From NCBI GenBank assembly GCA_037179385.1, contig CM074179.1, forward strand, positions 29,394,046-29,458,045: a stretch of DNA of 64,000 bases. The letters are read 5' to 3'. The position numbers were made by a program, and so were the translations under genes. Positions 49,613 through 61,448 of the stretch are shown piece after piece. This DNA comes from Holothuria scabra (lineage: Eukaryota > Echinodermata > Holothuroidea > Aspidochirotida > Holothuriidae). Under the pieces are notes generated by a model. The model did no database searches and was not told the DNA's origin. It saw nothing but the letters and a program-made list of their open reading frames with translations. The number at the start of each line of letters is the position of its first letter. Position 1 is the stretch's first letter.

Positions 49613-49700
49613 ATGCAGATACCCCACATGTTGAGTCTACATTTTCTTGTCATTATACTGACATGTAACGCCAGTGACAAGCATTCAACGCACCTCAGAA
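49613..49700 (+). CDS. LRR gene exon 1: signal peptide
   Basis: The ATG at 49613 opens 29 codons that begin MQIPHMLSLHFLVIILTCNA, a standard signal peptide with likely cleavage after A20. The donor AGAA/GTATGC leaves phase 1. The next exon starts CG at 52098 and completes a threonine codon, so the frames join exactly. A possible acceptor at 49575 suggests a 5' untranslated exon further upstream. Because this exon is short, its assignment rests on the signal peptide, the phase match and its position upstream of the LRRNT exon. Confidence 0.7.
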
Positions 49701-49930
49701 GTATGCACTTGCGTTAAACATCGTTGGTTTTATATTATATGTCTCTTTATGCATCGATAACATTTTTTCCATGTAGTTTTGAAGGATGTGTTAGCTGTTT
49801 CAATCTTCTTTGATACATCGCGTTAACTTGTTCTGATATGTTCTGATGGTTATTAATGGTATCTTGTATGTATTCGCGAATTTGTGAGCATCTTCGGGTC
49901 AATATGGTTTCTCGTTTTTTGACAAACACG

Positions 49931-50190
49931 ATTGATCTACAGACCAGTCTACGTTCTTATTGTATTCACAATGCTCAAAGGTCCAATTCTCTCATTCCAA
50001 ACAGTGACCAATTCTCCTAACCTTCTTAATTAAGCCCCTCCCACAATCGTCAGGAATGGATTGATCTGCAGACCAGTCTACGTTTTTATTGTGTTTACAA
50101 TGCTTAAAGGTCCAATTCTCTCATTCCAAACAGTGACCAATTCTCCTAACCTTCTTAATTAAGCCCCTCCCACAATCCTCAAAAATTCAC
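49931..50190. repeat. 129-bp tandem duplication
   Basis: The segment starting ATTGATCTACAGACCAGTC repeats after 129 bp. The last about 70 bp (AAAGGTCCAATTCTCTC to CCCACAATC) are identical in both units. It lies in intron 1 of the LRR gene. Confidence 0.9.
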
Positions 50191-50416
50191 CCTCATCCAG
50201 ACACAATTTCAGTTTATTGCTTCAGGGTGAGTATAGAAAAGCCCAATGTGTATAATCAAAACACTCTCAGAGCAGTTCATAGTGTGTAATAAGAGTCCTG
50301 ATACTCTGCATTGTTTGAATTGGCAGTCAATCAAAAAGCTGAGCCAGTTGAGTATTTCTGTTACCCTATACTAGAAGTGTAGTTTGCAGTGTGAGAAGAC
50401 TGGCCCTTTAAAAATC

Positions 50417-50636
50417 AATAGACCTTGTGCGTATGATGTCACATACCGGAAAGTGCGCTCTCCTTTAGGGGCCTAAGAAACCAACACAGGCAACACAGAC
50501 AACTGATTTGACAACCAGCCAAATACGCGCATAGTCTGCTACACGTGCTGGGCGAATTCTTATCCGTCTTTTACATGTGTTCCATTGTTCTGATAAAAGG
50601 ATGGCACGAGTATGTCATCAATGCACAAGGTCTATT
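50417..50636. mobile_element. MITE with AATAGACCTTGTGC ends
   Basis: AATAGACCTTGTGC at 50417 is matched by GCACAAGGTCTATT ending at 50636, and similarity continues inward (ATGATGTCA / TGTCATCA). 220 bp, non-coding, in intron 1 of the LRR gene. No target duplication is clear. Confidence 0.75.
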
Positions 50637-52097
50637 ACACATACTTTACTGGCCTATTAGCTAACTCCCAAATGCAACGTAACAGTTTTTGCATTTTGGT
50701 ATGCTTGTAATTAAATCTTGTTAGTTGGATAAGATTTAACGACACACTGACACAAATGTGTTATACAGTGTCATGCTGTTAAAATATTGCTCAAGTCCTC
50801 CCGTTTATTCGCCTCTTACGACAGGCATGGAATACCGTGGGCATATTCTACAACCACCGGCCACAGGGGGGACGTGTGCATTTGTGTGGGGTGGTGTAGT
50901 GAGATAGAAAGCTTTCATTTTTCTACCAGAGGCAATTAGATGGGATTAGGCTGAGAAGTACGATGTTTCAAAAGTAGTAAGGAAAGCTTTATCATAAAGA
51001 AAAACAAGAAAACTTTTCTTAACTGTATACGTGCAGATGGAAAATTTTAGGAAACGCTTTGCGAAAATTAGGTACACAACGTGTTTCCCTGCATATTATG
51101 TATCGTTTTATTCGTATCCATTTAAGCAGCTTTTTATTTTCCTTCTTTCGGTTGAAACAATTATCTATGCTGCAGCAAATATTAATAGTTTCATTCTAAT
51201 ACAAAGTTTACTCGTTTAACAGCCTCACGTGAAACCGAAAAAATGTAAACTGTGACAGATAACAGGAAATAGCCTATCCAGGCATTATGTGAAACTTATC
51301 AGAAAATGTTGTACTAGAGTTTGACAACTTATGTCAGTTTAGCTTTTTACCAAACACTTAAAGTATTCAAACTTACAAAGTAATCGACGTTTTCAGTCCT
51401 GTACCATTTCTGAACAGGGAGCTGGTATTTGCAGATAACAGTTTCCTATTCTGATGATGGAACCTCTTAACCTGTTAGAAATATTAATGGACTTTGGTCT
51501 CTTGTATGTGCCATCGGTATTGAGGAAGTGTACCCCATGTTCTTTTCTTTATTTTAGAGTCGAGATCAACTTCAACGGACTTTAAACTTCCACGGAAAAG
51601 TATTATTTAAAACATAGGAAATTTGATTTGAACACTTAGTTCGGTATTATCAGCAGACAAAACAGAGTTGGGATTCAAAACTGTGATCCCCGTTTACTAA
51701 CCTTTTATCTGCGTTAAAAGGAAAAAAGTTAGGCATGGTTCAAATCAACCGTTCAAGTGAGCGACTTAGCAATAGAACTTGCAGAATTACTAAAGGAAAG
51801 AGAACCCAAGCGAAGAGTAAATGTTGAGCAAACAAGTTTATCTGTCTTTCAAGTTATGCTGACAATTTTCAAAAAATGTGAAGTAAACAATTGGCAACAG
51901 CATGGGTGAAGAAGAGTTTTTAGACTTTTACTGACACATGATTAAATATGACTTTAAAATAGTGCATCCAATTCCCGTAAAATATTTTTCTGAAAAAATA
52001 TTTTAAGGACGGAATTGAGATTGACCTTTTCATATGTTTAATCTACTTAATATAATTATTACCAATGCCAAATTCTTTTATAATTTTTCTCGCACAG
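50637..52097. other. LRR intron 1, right part
   Basis: Intron 1 spans 49701-52097. Nothing further is recognised in this part. Confidence 0.5.
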
Positions 52098-52230
52098 CGT
52101 CTCTACCTGAGGCATGTGGTCCAAACGGTGTTTGTAAATGTGGACCTACAAGAAAGTATTACCAGGTTAATTGTAAGAACAAAACATATAAGTATGTACC
52201 ACGCCATATTTTACCAAACGCTACAAAAAT
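52098..52230 (+). CDS. LRR gene exon 2: N-terminal cysteine cap
   Basis: The acceptor TTTCTCGCACAG precedes CGTCTCTACC; the donor is ACAAAAAT/GTAAGT. The exon is 133 nt, entering in phase 1 and leaving in phase 2. It encodes SLPEACGPNGVCKCG and a fourth cysteine (YYQVNCKN), giving cysteines at about residues 36, 42, 44 and 55 in a C-x5-C-x-C-x10-C pattern. This resembles the LRRNT cap that shields the first leucine-rich repeat of extracellular LRR proteins. Residues YKYVPRHILPNATK after it start the repeat register (xxVPxxIxPNxxx). NKT and NAT are possible N-glycosylation sites. Confidence 0.85.
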
Positions 52231-52319
52231 GTAAGTTACCAGATTTACTTCTTCGGTCTCTACTTTCACTGCAATTAGCAACATTTTTTTTTTGCAAGCA
52301 TTTCATGTTACCTTACGAT

Positions 52320-52505
52320 GAATGAATGAATGATGAATAAATGAATAAATGCTTGAATGAGATGAATGAATGCATAAATGAAAAAATGAATTTTTGAATG
52401 ATATGAATGAATCGATGGATGAATGAATGGATGGATGGATGGATGTATGAATGATGAATAAATTAATGTTTGGATGAGATGAATGAATCAATGAATCAAT
52501 GAATG
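52320..52505. repeat. Degenerate (ATGA)n microsatellite
   Basis: ATGA/ATAA/GATG tetranucleotides in intron 2 of the LRR gene, with a (GGAT)n patch at 52428. Confidence 0.9.
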
Positions 52506-52959
52506 AAACAGTTTATTTCCAGTATGACCTTACTGTAATAAGCAAGGTCGTTGATTGTAGAGCACACCGTGGAATACACAAAACCGAGTTTTAGCACATT
52601 AAGTATGCTAGTGGTAAGAGTTTTTCGTGCAACAATTCAAGACAATGACGTAGTACAGTATATTGGTGCGCTGAAAAGGTTTTCCATCAGAAGAATAAGT
52701 TCTTGAAGTATTTAAGCTAGGACCATTGATCTCTTCGATTTGCTAGTATCTTTTACTCTTTAACTAAAGAGAGTGATCATTGTCGTAGCTAGGGGCGCAG
52801 TTGCCGTTGTCCTGGACACAATTGAACTCTGAAAATGATTTTGTTGTAATAGAACTAAAAACTGACTTTAATTTCTTCTTAATGTTGCATCAGATTGCAT
52901 CTTGGGGTTCTAAGACATAAAAAGATTTTTTCAATGGGAGAAGGTTATATAGTTGAATT

Positions 52960-53157
52960 TTTATCCGATAAACCAATTCGGGACGATTCAGACCTTTTTT
53001 CCAGTTGTGGCCTATTTGCTTGTATACCCTATTACTTTTGCCAAGTGCAAAGAAGAGTAGCATAACAAGGCTTCGGTATAACCCCGCCAGGACTTGAACG
53101 GCAAACATCCCGACCGCAAGTATGATGCTGTAATCACTAAACCATGCAGTCGGGGAA
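52960..53157 (-). mobile_element. tRNA-derived SINE
   Basis: On the minus strand the head reads GACTGCATGGTTTAGTGATTA (A-box region), then CTTGCGGTCGGGATG and GCCGTTCAAGTCCTGGCGGGG (a good B box). The body is CACAACTGGAAAAAAGGTC. It sits in intron 2 of the LRR gene in antisense orientation. Confidence 0.65.
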
Positions 53158-53229
53158 CGATCCTTGCCCTCCTGTGGGAGGCCTTTGGTAATTTGGTCTT
53201 TGGTAATCGAAAACGCTTTTGTCCCTGAT

Positions 53230-53765
53230 ACTACTAAATAGGCTATATGATGAGTCTCGAATTAAAGAGCATCTCAATTCTAGAATTTTTAAAAAATTTA
53301 TTACTTCTTCCAATTTGAAAATGAAACATTTCCGTCCAAATCTCATCACCATGTCATGCTCTCTTGCTGAGATACTAAATGTTGAAATAAAATCGTCCAA
53401 CAATTTGGATTTTCTGCCGTACAACTCACATTATATCTTCTGTTCTCTGGGAAAATAAAAAATGATTATATGACATTGACTGCTTCCTGTTTTCTTGCCA
53501 TATGTGAGAAAGCTGGGATCACGGTTTAGGGGAAACGGCAAAGCCTTCACAAAAATAAAGAAACATAAAAATTTTTTAATTTGAGCAGTAGTACAGTCGT
53601 GACATCATAAATTATTTTTCAGTTCACCAGAAGAAATTATGTTCGCAAATTTTATACCTCAGCTTGGGAATTTTTCGTGAAGATGGGAGTTGGAAAACTA
53701 GGAATTCATAGTCTATCTCTGTAATGCATTTTTTTAACTGTACTTCACTTCAGAAATACTTTAAA
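53230..53765. mobile_element. Long-TIR element, family 2, diverged copy
   Basis: GAGATACTAAATGTTGAAAT on the left and the complementary-order words TTTGAGCAGTAGTACAG, CATCATAAAT, TACCTCAGCTTGGGAA and GAATTCATAG on the right correspond to the arms of 45994-46560, followed by a GTACTTCACTT end. Located in LRR intron 2. Confidence 0.5.
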
Positions 53766-54210
53766 TGTAAAACATCTACATACTACAAGGCCAAAGTTGA
53801 AGAAAGGTGTACGGAATAAGAAGTCAGACATGCTACCCGGTTCCCCACCAAATTTTGAACGAAACATGTACTTTTGTTTGACAAACATTCTTCGAAGCAC
53901 TTTCCATACTACATCTGATTGCATGTTACACATGTCCTCGTTTCAATACGATAAGCCAAAATGATTCGGGAAGAAATTAAAAAGTAGGCTTAAGTAAATA
54001 GGATTAATGTCTTGTTTTTTTTTTTTTTTTTTTTTATTGTAAAACAGGCCTATCTTTAACTTTGCCATACATCTGTTTCTATTACGTTCTTGACATTTTT
54101 GTATAAGCCCTTCTCTTACTCCTACCTAACCACACACATTTTCGACATAATCCCTTTTGTTTTCTTTTTTTTTCTTTTATCATGTTATTATTGGCTGATT
54201 CCATTTACAG

Positions 54211-54282
54211 AGTTCTGTCCCAGAACGCACTGGAGTTCATACCAAAAGACGTTTTTATGAAAACTCCAAATGTCTTGCTGAT
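54211..54282 (+). CDS. LRR gene exon 3: one leucine-rich repeat
   Basis: Exactly 72 nt, phase 2 at both ends. The acceptor is CCATTTACAG and the donor is CTGAT/GTAAGT. It encodes one 24-residue typical LRR with core VLSQNALEFIPKDVF (xLxxNxLxxxPxxxF). It is the first of seven equal repeat exons. Confidence 0.85.
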
Positions 54283-55501
54283 GTAAGTTAAATAACATTT
54301 TTTCAAGTTAAATGTAGAAATGTTATTAACTTGGTGGAAAATTATGACCACGCGAACTGGCGTCTTATCTACAAGATTTGGATAGAATGTTTTAACTAAT
54401 GAAGCCTTGTGAAAGTTTTTCAGGGGGAACAAGCACCCAAAAGTTTCCGAACGTCTTTTTAAAGCTTAAATGTTAACATCACTCTATGTTGACGGTAATG
54501 TTCGGCACGCTTGGCTCCATGAAACTGTTGCCCATCTTAGAAAAATATTTGAAAAAATGGAGCTTGTGCAGTAGAAAATTTTGTATTCTTGGTTTCCTCT
54601 AAAGTAATTTGAAATATTGGAGATTACTGAAGAATCTGGCATTGAAAGACCACCAAAGATCGTTGTTGTACAAGAGACCTTCGAATTGAGACTCTTCGAC
54701 AACATTGTAAAAGTAAGAAGCTTATATTGGAGAAAATTTGGAATTTCTGGAAGAAAATGGAAAATATATGTCAATAGCACGGGAGTTTTTCATTTGTGTC
54801 ACTAGATGATCTTGTGTCACAAATGGAAAACTCCCGATTTTGTCATCTCTAGAGCTTGGAGTAAAGTTTACCCAACTGATTTATGGGCGAGCACTACCGC
54901 ATTGGAAATTGGCATTTGCACGAGCGGGATTTTTGTTGGGGGGGGGGACGAACATTTACCTTTGTTGAGAGAATTCGAAGTTTTATGAAACAGAGTGTGG
55001 GAAAACCACATTGTAGCTGAACTGGTGTCAAAAAGAGAAAATTTCCGATTGTCTCACTTTTCTTAGCCAGTGGGGCAATCACAACACGGACCCCTTGTAG
55101 CTACACCACTACGCCTAAACTCAAATCATCTCCCAAAACTTGGAGGTTATCGAGAAATATGAAATTTGTGGCAGTGGCTCAATTTGAACGACACATAGGC
55201 AATTTGAACCAACCTGGTGACACAACCCGGTGGCAGTGCAAACTGATCCACCTTCTACTCAACAAAATATGAATGAGTTGGAGTAAAAATTCTTCGTACA
55301 CACTTTCCCAATTTTAATGTTTTATTCTGGACCTTAAGCTTTTCTTTCCCCAGTACATATCTAGCTAGCTGGCTTACGCCTGCCTTTGACTTGACTACCC
55401 AAGTTCTAACGAGTACGATGACAGCACTCTAAGGCCAAGATTGCTCAGACTCTCTTTGTATGGATGAGAACCGATGGGAACCCACATAAAAGGTCAAAAA
55501 G
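54283..55501. other. LRR intron 3, left part
   Basis: No repeat exon was found. 54750-54835 contains a small inverted pair (GGGAGTTTTTCATTTGTG...CACAAATGGAAAACTCCC) that could fold into a hairpin of about 18 bp. Confidence 0.45.
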
Positions 55502-56315
55502 TGTACCTCAAGTATAGAATTTTTATAATCGATGTTACAAAATGAATCTTTTTCATCCAAATCCCATTTTCACAAATTGTTCCATTGTTGAGATTTAAAT
55601 GTTTACATTTTTTCACTGAATACAAATTAGTCAATTGCGCAATACTTTGTGACTTCCTTGCTGCACAACTTATATTACCTGCTTTGTTTTCTTTAAAATA
55701 AAAGTGTTTTTTACGACCTTGAACACTTCCTGTTTGCTATCATAGCATATTCCACAGAGAGGGTTAACGCTAAGATTTGAAGAATATTCCACAGAACTGA
55801 CGGTCATCAGACAGTTGGCAATGAATCAGGAAAGTCTGGCAACGAATTGGGAGATTTGGCCTTCGCTGCCAATTCATTTCATAGACTTCACAAGTTTGCC
55901 TGTACTGGGTGTATTTTCATACAGGATTTTCTCAAAACGATGGATTTCGCAATAATTTTATCAATAAATTCAGACTCCATTGAAAATTAACACTTTTGTT
56001 GATGTAAATTGTGTCAAATTCAAGTTTAATGAAAATATTAAACGGGAGAGGAAGAGTAGACAAAAGATGACAATCGTTGTGCACCTTTCGAATTAGATTT
56101 ATGACTAGAGATTTATACAGTTCGATTGTTTGTTTTGTGGGATCAACCTCACATTAACGAAAACACCCCGTTAGGGTAAGAGGGCAATCACACCTTGGTA
56201 CAAGATGCACTAACTTTTGGAAAAACAAAGAAATGTAAACATTGTAATTTGAGTAGAACAACAGTCACATCACAAACGATTGCTCAATGTAGCCTACCAT
56301 TTTAAGTTGAATGAC
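55502..56315. mobile_element. Long-TIR element, family 2, diverged copy with interior insertion
   Basis: Begins GTGTACCTCAAGTATAG, like 45999 onward; CAATTGCGCAATACTTTGTGA and TTGCTGCACAACT follow. The complementary arm lies near 56220-56315 (TAATTTGAGTAGAACAAC, ATTGCTCAATG). The interior is longer than in the type copy. Located in LRR intron 3. Confidence 0.5.
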
Positions 56316-56942
56316 CATGTGGGATAAGCCCAGTAGTGGGTTCAAGTTGAGCAGGCCTCCAGCTCAAACTTGGGGTAGTTAGCAATGCATTAAGAGATTG
56401 AAGTCACAGACATCACCGTGCCCATACGAACATGAACTTCATTTTTTACCTCACAATGGTTCGAGCTGTGGAAAAGCTGTTGACTTTAATTTTGCCTTAA
56501 ATTATACTTCCAAACGTGAGAACAGTATAAGAGTTAACTTATGTGGGGGACTAGAAGTTATATAATCGTTAATAAAAAAAATAATGAGTGAAGGACTACC
56601 TCACTTCCCATTGGCTAAGATCATTAGAAGTAACTGTTCTTTTTGCGGGTTAAGGCGTCTGACCTCTGTACCCTCCTGATGGCATCCTCCGGTACAATCT
56701 CCGTGCCCTGATTAGGTACCTTCCTTTGTTTTCTCTTTTTTTGTTTTTTTTTTGTTTTAATGCTATTGCAAAATGTATTCTTTTGTTCCCCTTGTTTGTG
56801 ATCAGATGACAAGGTGTTGTAAGCCCACCATGACGTTTCCGTCTGTGCATACTATATGCTTATTTCTTTCTGTACTAGTTTTTAAACGTCGGTACATAGA
56901 TGAATGAATAAAACTGAAAGAATAGTAGTAGTTCTTTTTACC

Positions 56943-57115
56943 CAGTCTATATTGGAATCATACACAAGAGACCAATTATGTTAATGATCTGAGGGCCATG
57001 AGGTTGGTCAAGTGTTGTCCTTCAGTGGACGTAAAGCTTCTTGGGAAGCAGTATTGAGTTGGCTTTCCCCTAGCGGCACTTTGCCAGAGAGTCGGGAGGA
57101 CTTTAGAAAAAGCAA
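56943..57115. repeat. Dispersed repeat, copy 2 (partner at 1469)
   Basis: Partner of 1469-1640, same orientation, ending 80 bp before LRR exon 4. Confidence 0.6.
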
Positions 57116-57194
57116 TTGTTTACATTTTGTACAAATTAATTTCCGAATTTTCTTGCAACTCTTTGTGAACCATTCTCGTCTGATCTCTCCACAG

Positions 57195-57266
57195 AAACTT
57201 GACCTTTAACTCCTTAACGAACCTTCCCGAAAAACTATTTGCAGAAACACCTTTACTCAAGCAACT
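57195..57266 (+). CDS. LRR gene exon 4: one leucine-rich repeat
   Basis: Exactly 72 nt in phase 2, acceptor CTCTCCACAG. The repeat core is LTFNSLTNLPEKLF. The donor is CAACT/GTTCGT, a GT but a weak match to the usual donor. The border is fixed by the 72-nt length and phase shared with its neighbours. Confidence 0.8.
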
Positions 57267-58987
57267 GTTCGTATATTTCTTTCCTGTTCATATTCACTTT
57301 TTATGAAGGAGAAGTAATATATAAGCGATAAAAACAGACCCGAAATTTTATTGCAGTATGTAAGACAAGTTTTTAGTGAAAATAAAAAGCACCGCCAAAG
57401 CAAGAGTGACTATTTTGAAGTAGAAACAGAAACTGCAAACTAGACATCTGAGACAATGAAAATTGTGTCTTTTTATTGATGTGTGCAACCGGAGATAAAA
57501 ACATTGAAGAAAACCAAACCTAGGGATTTACCGTTTACTCTTGAAATATAGCGTGACATATCACCAAAATAACCTGAATTTACTTAGCAGTTACAAAGTG
57601 AACTTTTCTTAGAAAAAAATCCGTTGGAATTATTTCGATATATTGTACGGTTCTCAAGATATACTTCTTCAAAGTACGAATGTTTCTGAAGCAGCTGGTT
57701 GCTTAAGCAAAAATATTAATATGGGTGTTGCACAGTGGTGACATTTCTTTTGTTAACCCTTTATTAGTTATCTCTTCATTATTAATCCGACAGTTAATGG
57801 TTAGGTAATTGATACAAATGATTTTCAACGACACTTTAAAATTAGAAAGTTAGAAAACATTTGCAAAAAATATGAGCAATTACGTGTGTTTCTACATGGC
57901 AAACTTGTGTTTTTCGAACCCGCCAAACACAAATATGACACAAGTCTACGCAACTCCCAATGCGTTTAAAGCAACGCCACTTCTACTCTGAATTTTTACA
58001 ATGTTAGACTCGATTGCCATATGTTTGAAACGTCGAACCTGAAAGAGTGGCAATTTGGCAATTGGTTAGTTTGTGTGAATTTAAACATGTTCCCATGAAG
58101 AAAAAAAAGTGTGGATATCCAATTACATAGGAAAACCTGTAGAAACCAAATCATTTGTTATTAGGGTCACGTCCTTTGTGGATAATTCTAAAAACCAAAA
58201 AGGTACATTTTAATTTCATTTTCATAATGTAGATGTGGTAAAGTTCACATTATTGAAAAGTCGATCAAGTATTGCTTCTGACTTGTTAAATGGATCGAAT
58301 ATCATTACGTCCTATTCCAATTGCCAAACGAACTCGTTCTTACTGTTCTTCGCGCTTTTGAAATGAACGCGTTTCGTTTGATTGGTCGACATTACACTTT
58401 ATTACACAGTCCCAAATGAAGATATCGTGTTCGACGGAAAGGAGAGGCTAATTCTACTCCTCCTGTGGCACACAATGTATATGTAGAGTCAATACACAGA
58501 ACTAATTTCCCCCCGTTGCTCAGTTTAAAAAAGGTCACTCTCTGAATTAGATGATGCTTTCTTTGTTTTAGAAAAACAGCAATTATTCAAAAGTAATTGT
58601 TTCTTGTCTTCACTGAGATGTTATATACGTAAAATGAAAGAAAGAATGCAAATGTGATGTAAAATATTTTGGTATAAGACTCATCTCAGTTTCGAAATCA
58701 TTTGCATTCCCCCTTAATTTTAACAGGCCATACCAATAGACGTATGCATCTTTATCTTAAACAAAACTATGCCCTAAGATACTCTAAAGCACTCCCTTTT
58801 ACCATAACTATCACAACAAACAAAAAGAGTTCCAAAAAATGATTGAATGATAGTAAGCTTTACTGTGGTTGCTTCTTCATCTAGTTCTTAAGATTTTCAT
58901 TAAAATTTGGGATAAACCCATGCACGCTCTGTTCTTGGAAGTATTACTGTTTGTTCTGTATTTCTTGTTGAAATGTGTTACTAACAG
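57267..58987. other. LRR intron 4
   Basis: No gene or clear repeat, apart from a short GGTTCTCAAGATATACTT phrase near 57650 reminiscent of family 1 long-TIR arms. Confidence 0.45.
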
Positions 58988-59059
58988 CTACATGGCCAAC
59001 AACCAGTTAAAGGAGCTCCCTCTTGGATTACTTGCAAATGCACCTGACTTGGAATATAT
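58988..59059 (+). CDS. LRR gene exon 5: one leucine-rich repeat
   Basis: Exactly 72 nt, phase 2, acceptor GTTACTAACAG, donor ATAT/GTGAGT. The repeat core is MANNQLKELPLGLL, an excellent fit to xxNxLxxLPxxLL. Confidence 0.85.
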
Positions 59060-59589
59060 GTGAGTTATGATTATGACAGAGTTTTTTTATCATATTAGAA
59101 AAAATTTTCTTTACATTAGATTCCCATGAAGCTTTTCCTTCTTGGTATAATTATCAAGAGTTTTGCCAGGTTTGGTGTAAGAGGGCAAAGTCGACTCATT
59201 TTCCAAACTTGTTATCACCACTCTGAAAGAGGGGTAAGCAAATGAGTCTTCTCCAGTTGATTCTCTCTTTCTTTCCACTGTCTGAAAGGAGTCGACAAGA
59301 TGATAACAAGATTAGTGTGGAAGATTTCACTGTGGCAGTTTTTCTGAAAAAATATTTTTGTTCACACCCCAGACCCTCGGCCATGTGAATGCGTATGCCT
59401 GATGGTAGAACATTGAATTAGTTAAAATGTTAGGGAGAAGGATTGTTTGAGTTACATATCTTCTGGTATGGATAAAAGCTTCCCTCCGAGAAATTGGAAA
59501 GTAACCTAAATTAATCGACGGAAAAGATGAGATTTATTGCGGAAACTTACGAAACGTCTGCTACTTGGTAAAAATTAAAAGGTGTATAA

Positions 59590-59740
59590 CAGGGTTGGAG
59601 TCAAAACCACTTGTTCCAAGTGCTGAGCCGAGTCCGAGTAACGAAGTTCGAGTCTAAGTCAAGCTGATTTCAGAAGGCTTCGAGTCTAAGCTGTGTTTCA
59701 GTCAGCCAGGAGCCGAGTTCTGGAGCAAATGTTCTTCAGT
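59590..59740. mobile_element. GAGTC word array (possible hAT-like relative)
   Basis: Starts CAGGGTTGGAGTC and carries GCCGAGTCCGAGTAACGA, TTCGAGTCTAAGTC, TTCGAGTCTAAGC and GCCGAGTTC. The right end is not defined. It lies in LRR intron 5. Confidence 0.35.
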
Positions 59741-61097
59741 GAACGGCACTCATGGGTGGTGCGCGGTGAATGCGCAGCTCACCGATCTATCTGATGATAT
59801 GATACCTGCATGCAACACAAATGTGTTCAATACTGTGCAATGGCTTGTTACCTAACAATGTCACATAAACGTTTTAGATTTCCTTTAAAATACACCACTG
59901 ACGAGTTGTTAACTATTCTTTGCTGGGTAATATCATCTAAAATCACCCAAGAATTTTAAAGGAAATGTGCATATGTTTAACCTATCCTTTAGTTTAAATT
60001 ATCAAGAGCACATTTGTCTCCGAACGTAGCTGCGTTTTTTGGAGAGTCGGCCACTTCTTAATAGATTGTATAATACTCAGAACTTATTGTATATATTATA
60101 TTGTAACTTTCTTTCCAAAACTTCGAAAGTTTGGAATTCACTACTGAAAAGGGAAATCTGGTCATGGTTTGTTTGGAAATTTCGAAAACTTAGTAAACAT
60201 GCCTTGTTCTGTGGGCAAACTCCAGATGATTGAGGTGTGAGGAGTACCTAGAAGGAGGTAAATTGGGGCTCTATCTTGCTTATGTTCCCTAGAATATTGG
60301 GTAACTAACCCGAAGGGTGAAATTAACCTCCGACGGGGCATTCTTCTTCGGTCCGATTCCGTTGGCGCCTTCCCTGTTTTTTGACTGCGTGTAAGCAATT
60401 AATCGTGTGTAACCAATAGAAACCTCGAATAATCTCATCCTATCCCAAACAGTGTGTTTTCATTGTTGTTATAATGTGTTTCTTCTTCGTTTTCACTTTC
60501 ATACAAAGGTCGCCATTTTGAAGCCAATCTTATCCAATTACCCCATCTCCTACTCCTATACCCCAATTTTTCTACCGATTTGTCATCCTTCCGTCATCTC
60601 ACCGTTAATTTTTTAAAAATTTTTGTTCCATTTGAATTTCTCTTCATCACCCGTTTTTCTCAAAAATTCCTGTGGGGAGCACTTTTCTCCGCTCTCTCTA
60701 GCTAGGCCACTGATAATGACCCTCACAAAATGAGATATTTCGTTATTTCTTCCTTTTTGGAATTGCTTTTCGGTGTGAAGTTCACTAGCCATAGCACTTA
60801 TAGAACCATTAATACGACATTACATTTAACCACTTTCATTTTGGTACTTTTTACAAGTACTCTTTGTCAAAGAGCTAAGCCATTGAGGGGACATGAAAAA
60901 AAACTATTCTCTTCTTTATAAGCACGAATTCTTCATGTTAGATATAAAAGCAAATTTATTGTATTTAGGAGGAGTTGAAAGACTGCAGATAGGTTCATAC
61001 AAACCTTTTTTGCCATGAAAGGCAACGCACATGATGCAGTCCTTGAAGAAATAATACAGGAAGTACACATTTCCATTATTTCTTTCTTTTTCTTCAG
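59741..61097. other. LRR intron 5, right part
   Basis: No further exon or repeat is supported. Confidence 0.45.
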
Positions 61098-61169
61098 AGA
61101 TCTTTCGTCGAACAACTTAACAATTGTACCAGAGGATTTGTTCAAGAACAAACGCAAGTTAATCGGAAT
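61098..61169 (+). CDS. LRR gene exon 6: one leucine-rich repeat
   Basis: Exactly 72 nt, phase 2, acceptor TTTTTCTTCAG. The repeat core is LSSNNLTIVPEDLF. The donor is GGAAT/GTTGGT, a weak GT donor whose position is set by the repeat-exon length. Confidence 0.8.
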
Positions 61170-61376
61170 GTTGGTAGACCCTTATTATTGTATTATTTTG
61201 AATTGTATTAGCTTTATATCCAAATAACTTTCCAAAAAACAGTGTGAATATTTCAATTTAAGTAAGACTGCAACAATTTTATTTTAAATTTTTCAATTTC
61301 TCTAGCTTGAAATGCATAGATTTTACAACAACAAAACATTCATTTTTAACACTAAATATCATTTACCAATTTTTAG

Positions 61377-61448
61377 AGTACTCATGGAAAACAATATACA
61401 TCAACTGTTACCAACTATGCTGTCATCGGCGCCCATTGTTAAAACAAT
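61377..61448 (+). CDS. LRR gene exon 7: one leucine-rich repeat (most divergent)
   Basis: Exactly 72 nt, phase 2, acceptor CCAATTTTTAG, donor ACAAT/GTATGT. The repeat core is LMENNIHQLLPTML. It keeps N and the leucine spacing but has LLP in place of the usual xLP and lacks the phenylalanine. Only 207 bp of intron separates it from exon 6. Confidence 0.75.

Noticed and set aside
49931..50190. Possible CRISPR-like or satellite array
   Set aside because: Only two tandem units of 129 bp in an animal intron; a simple local duplication.
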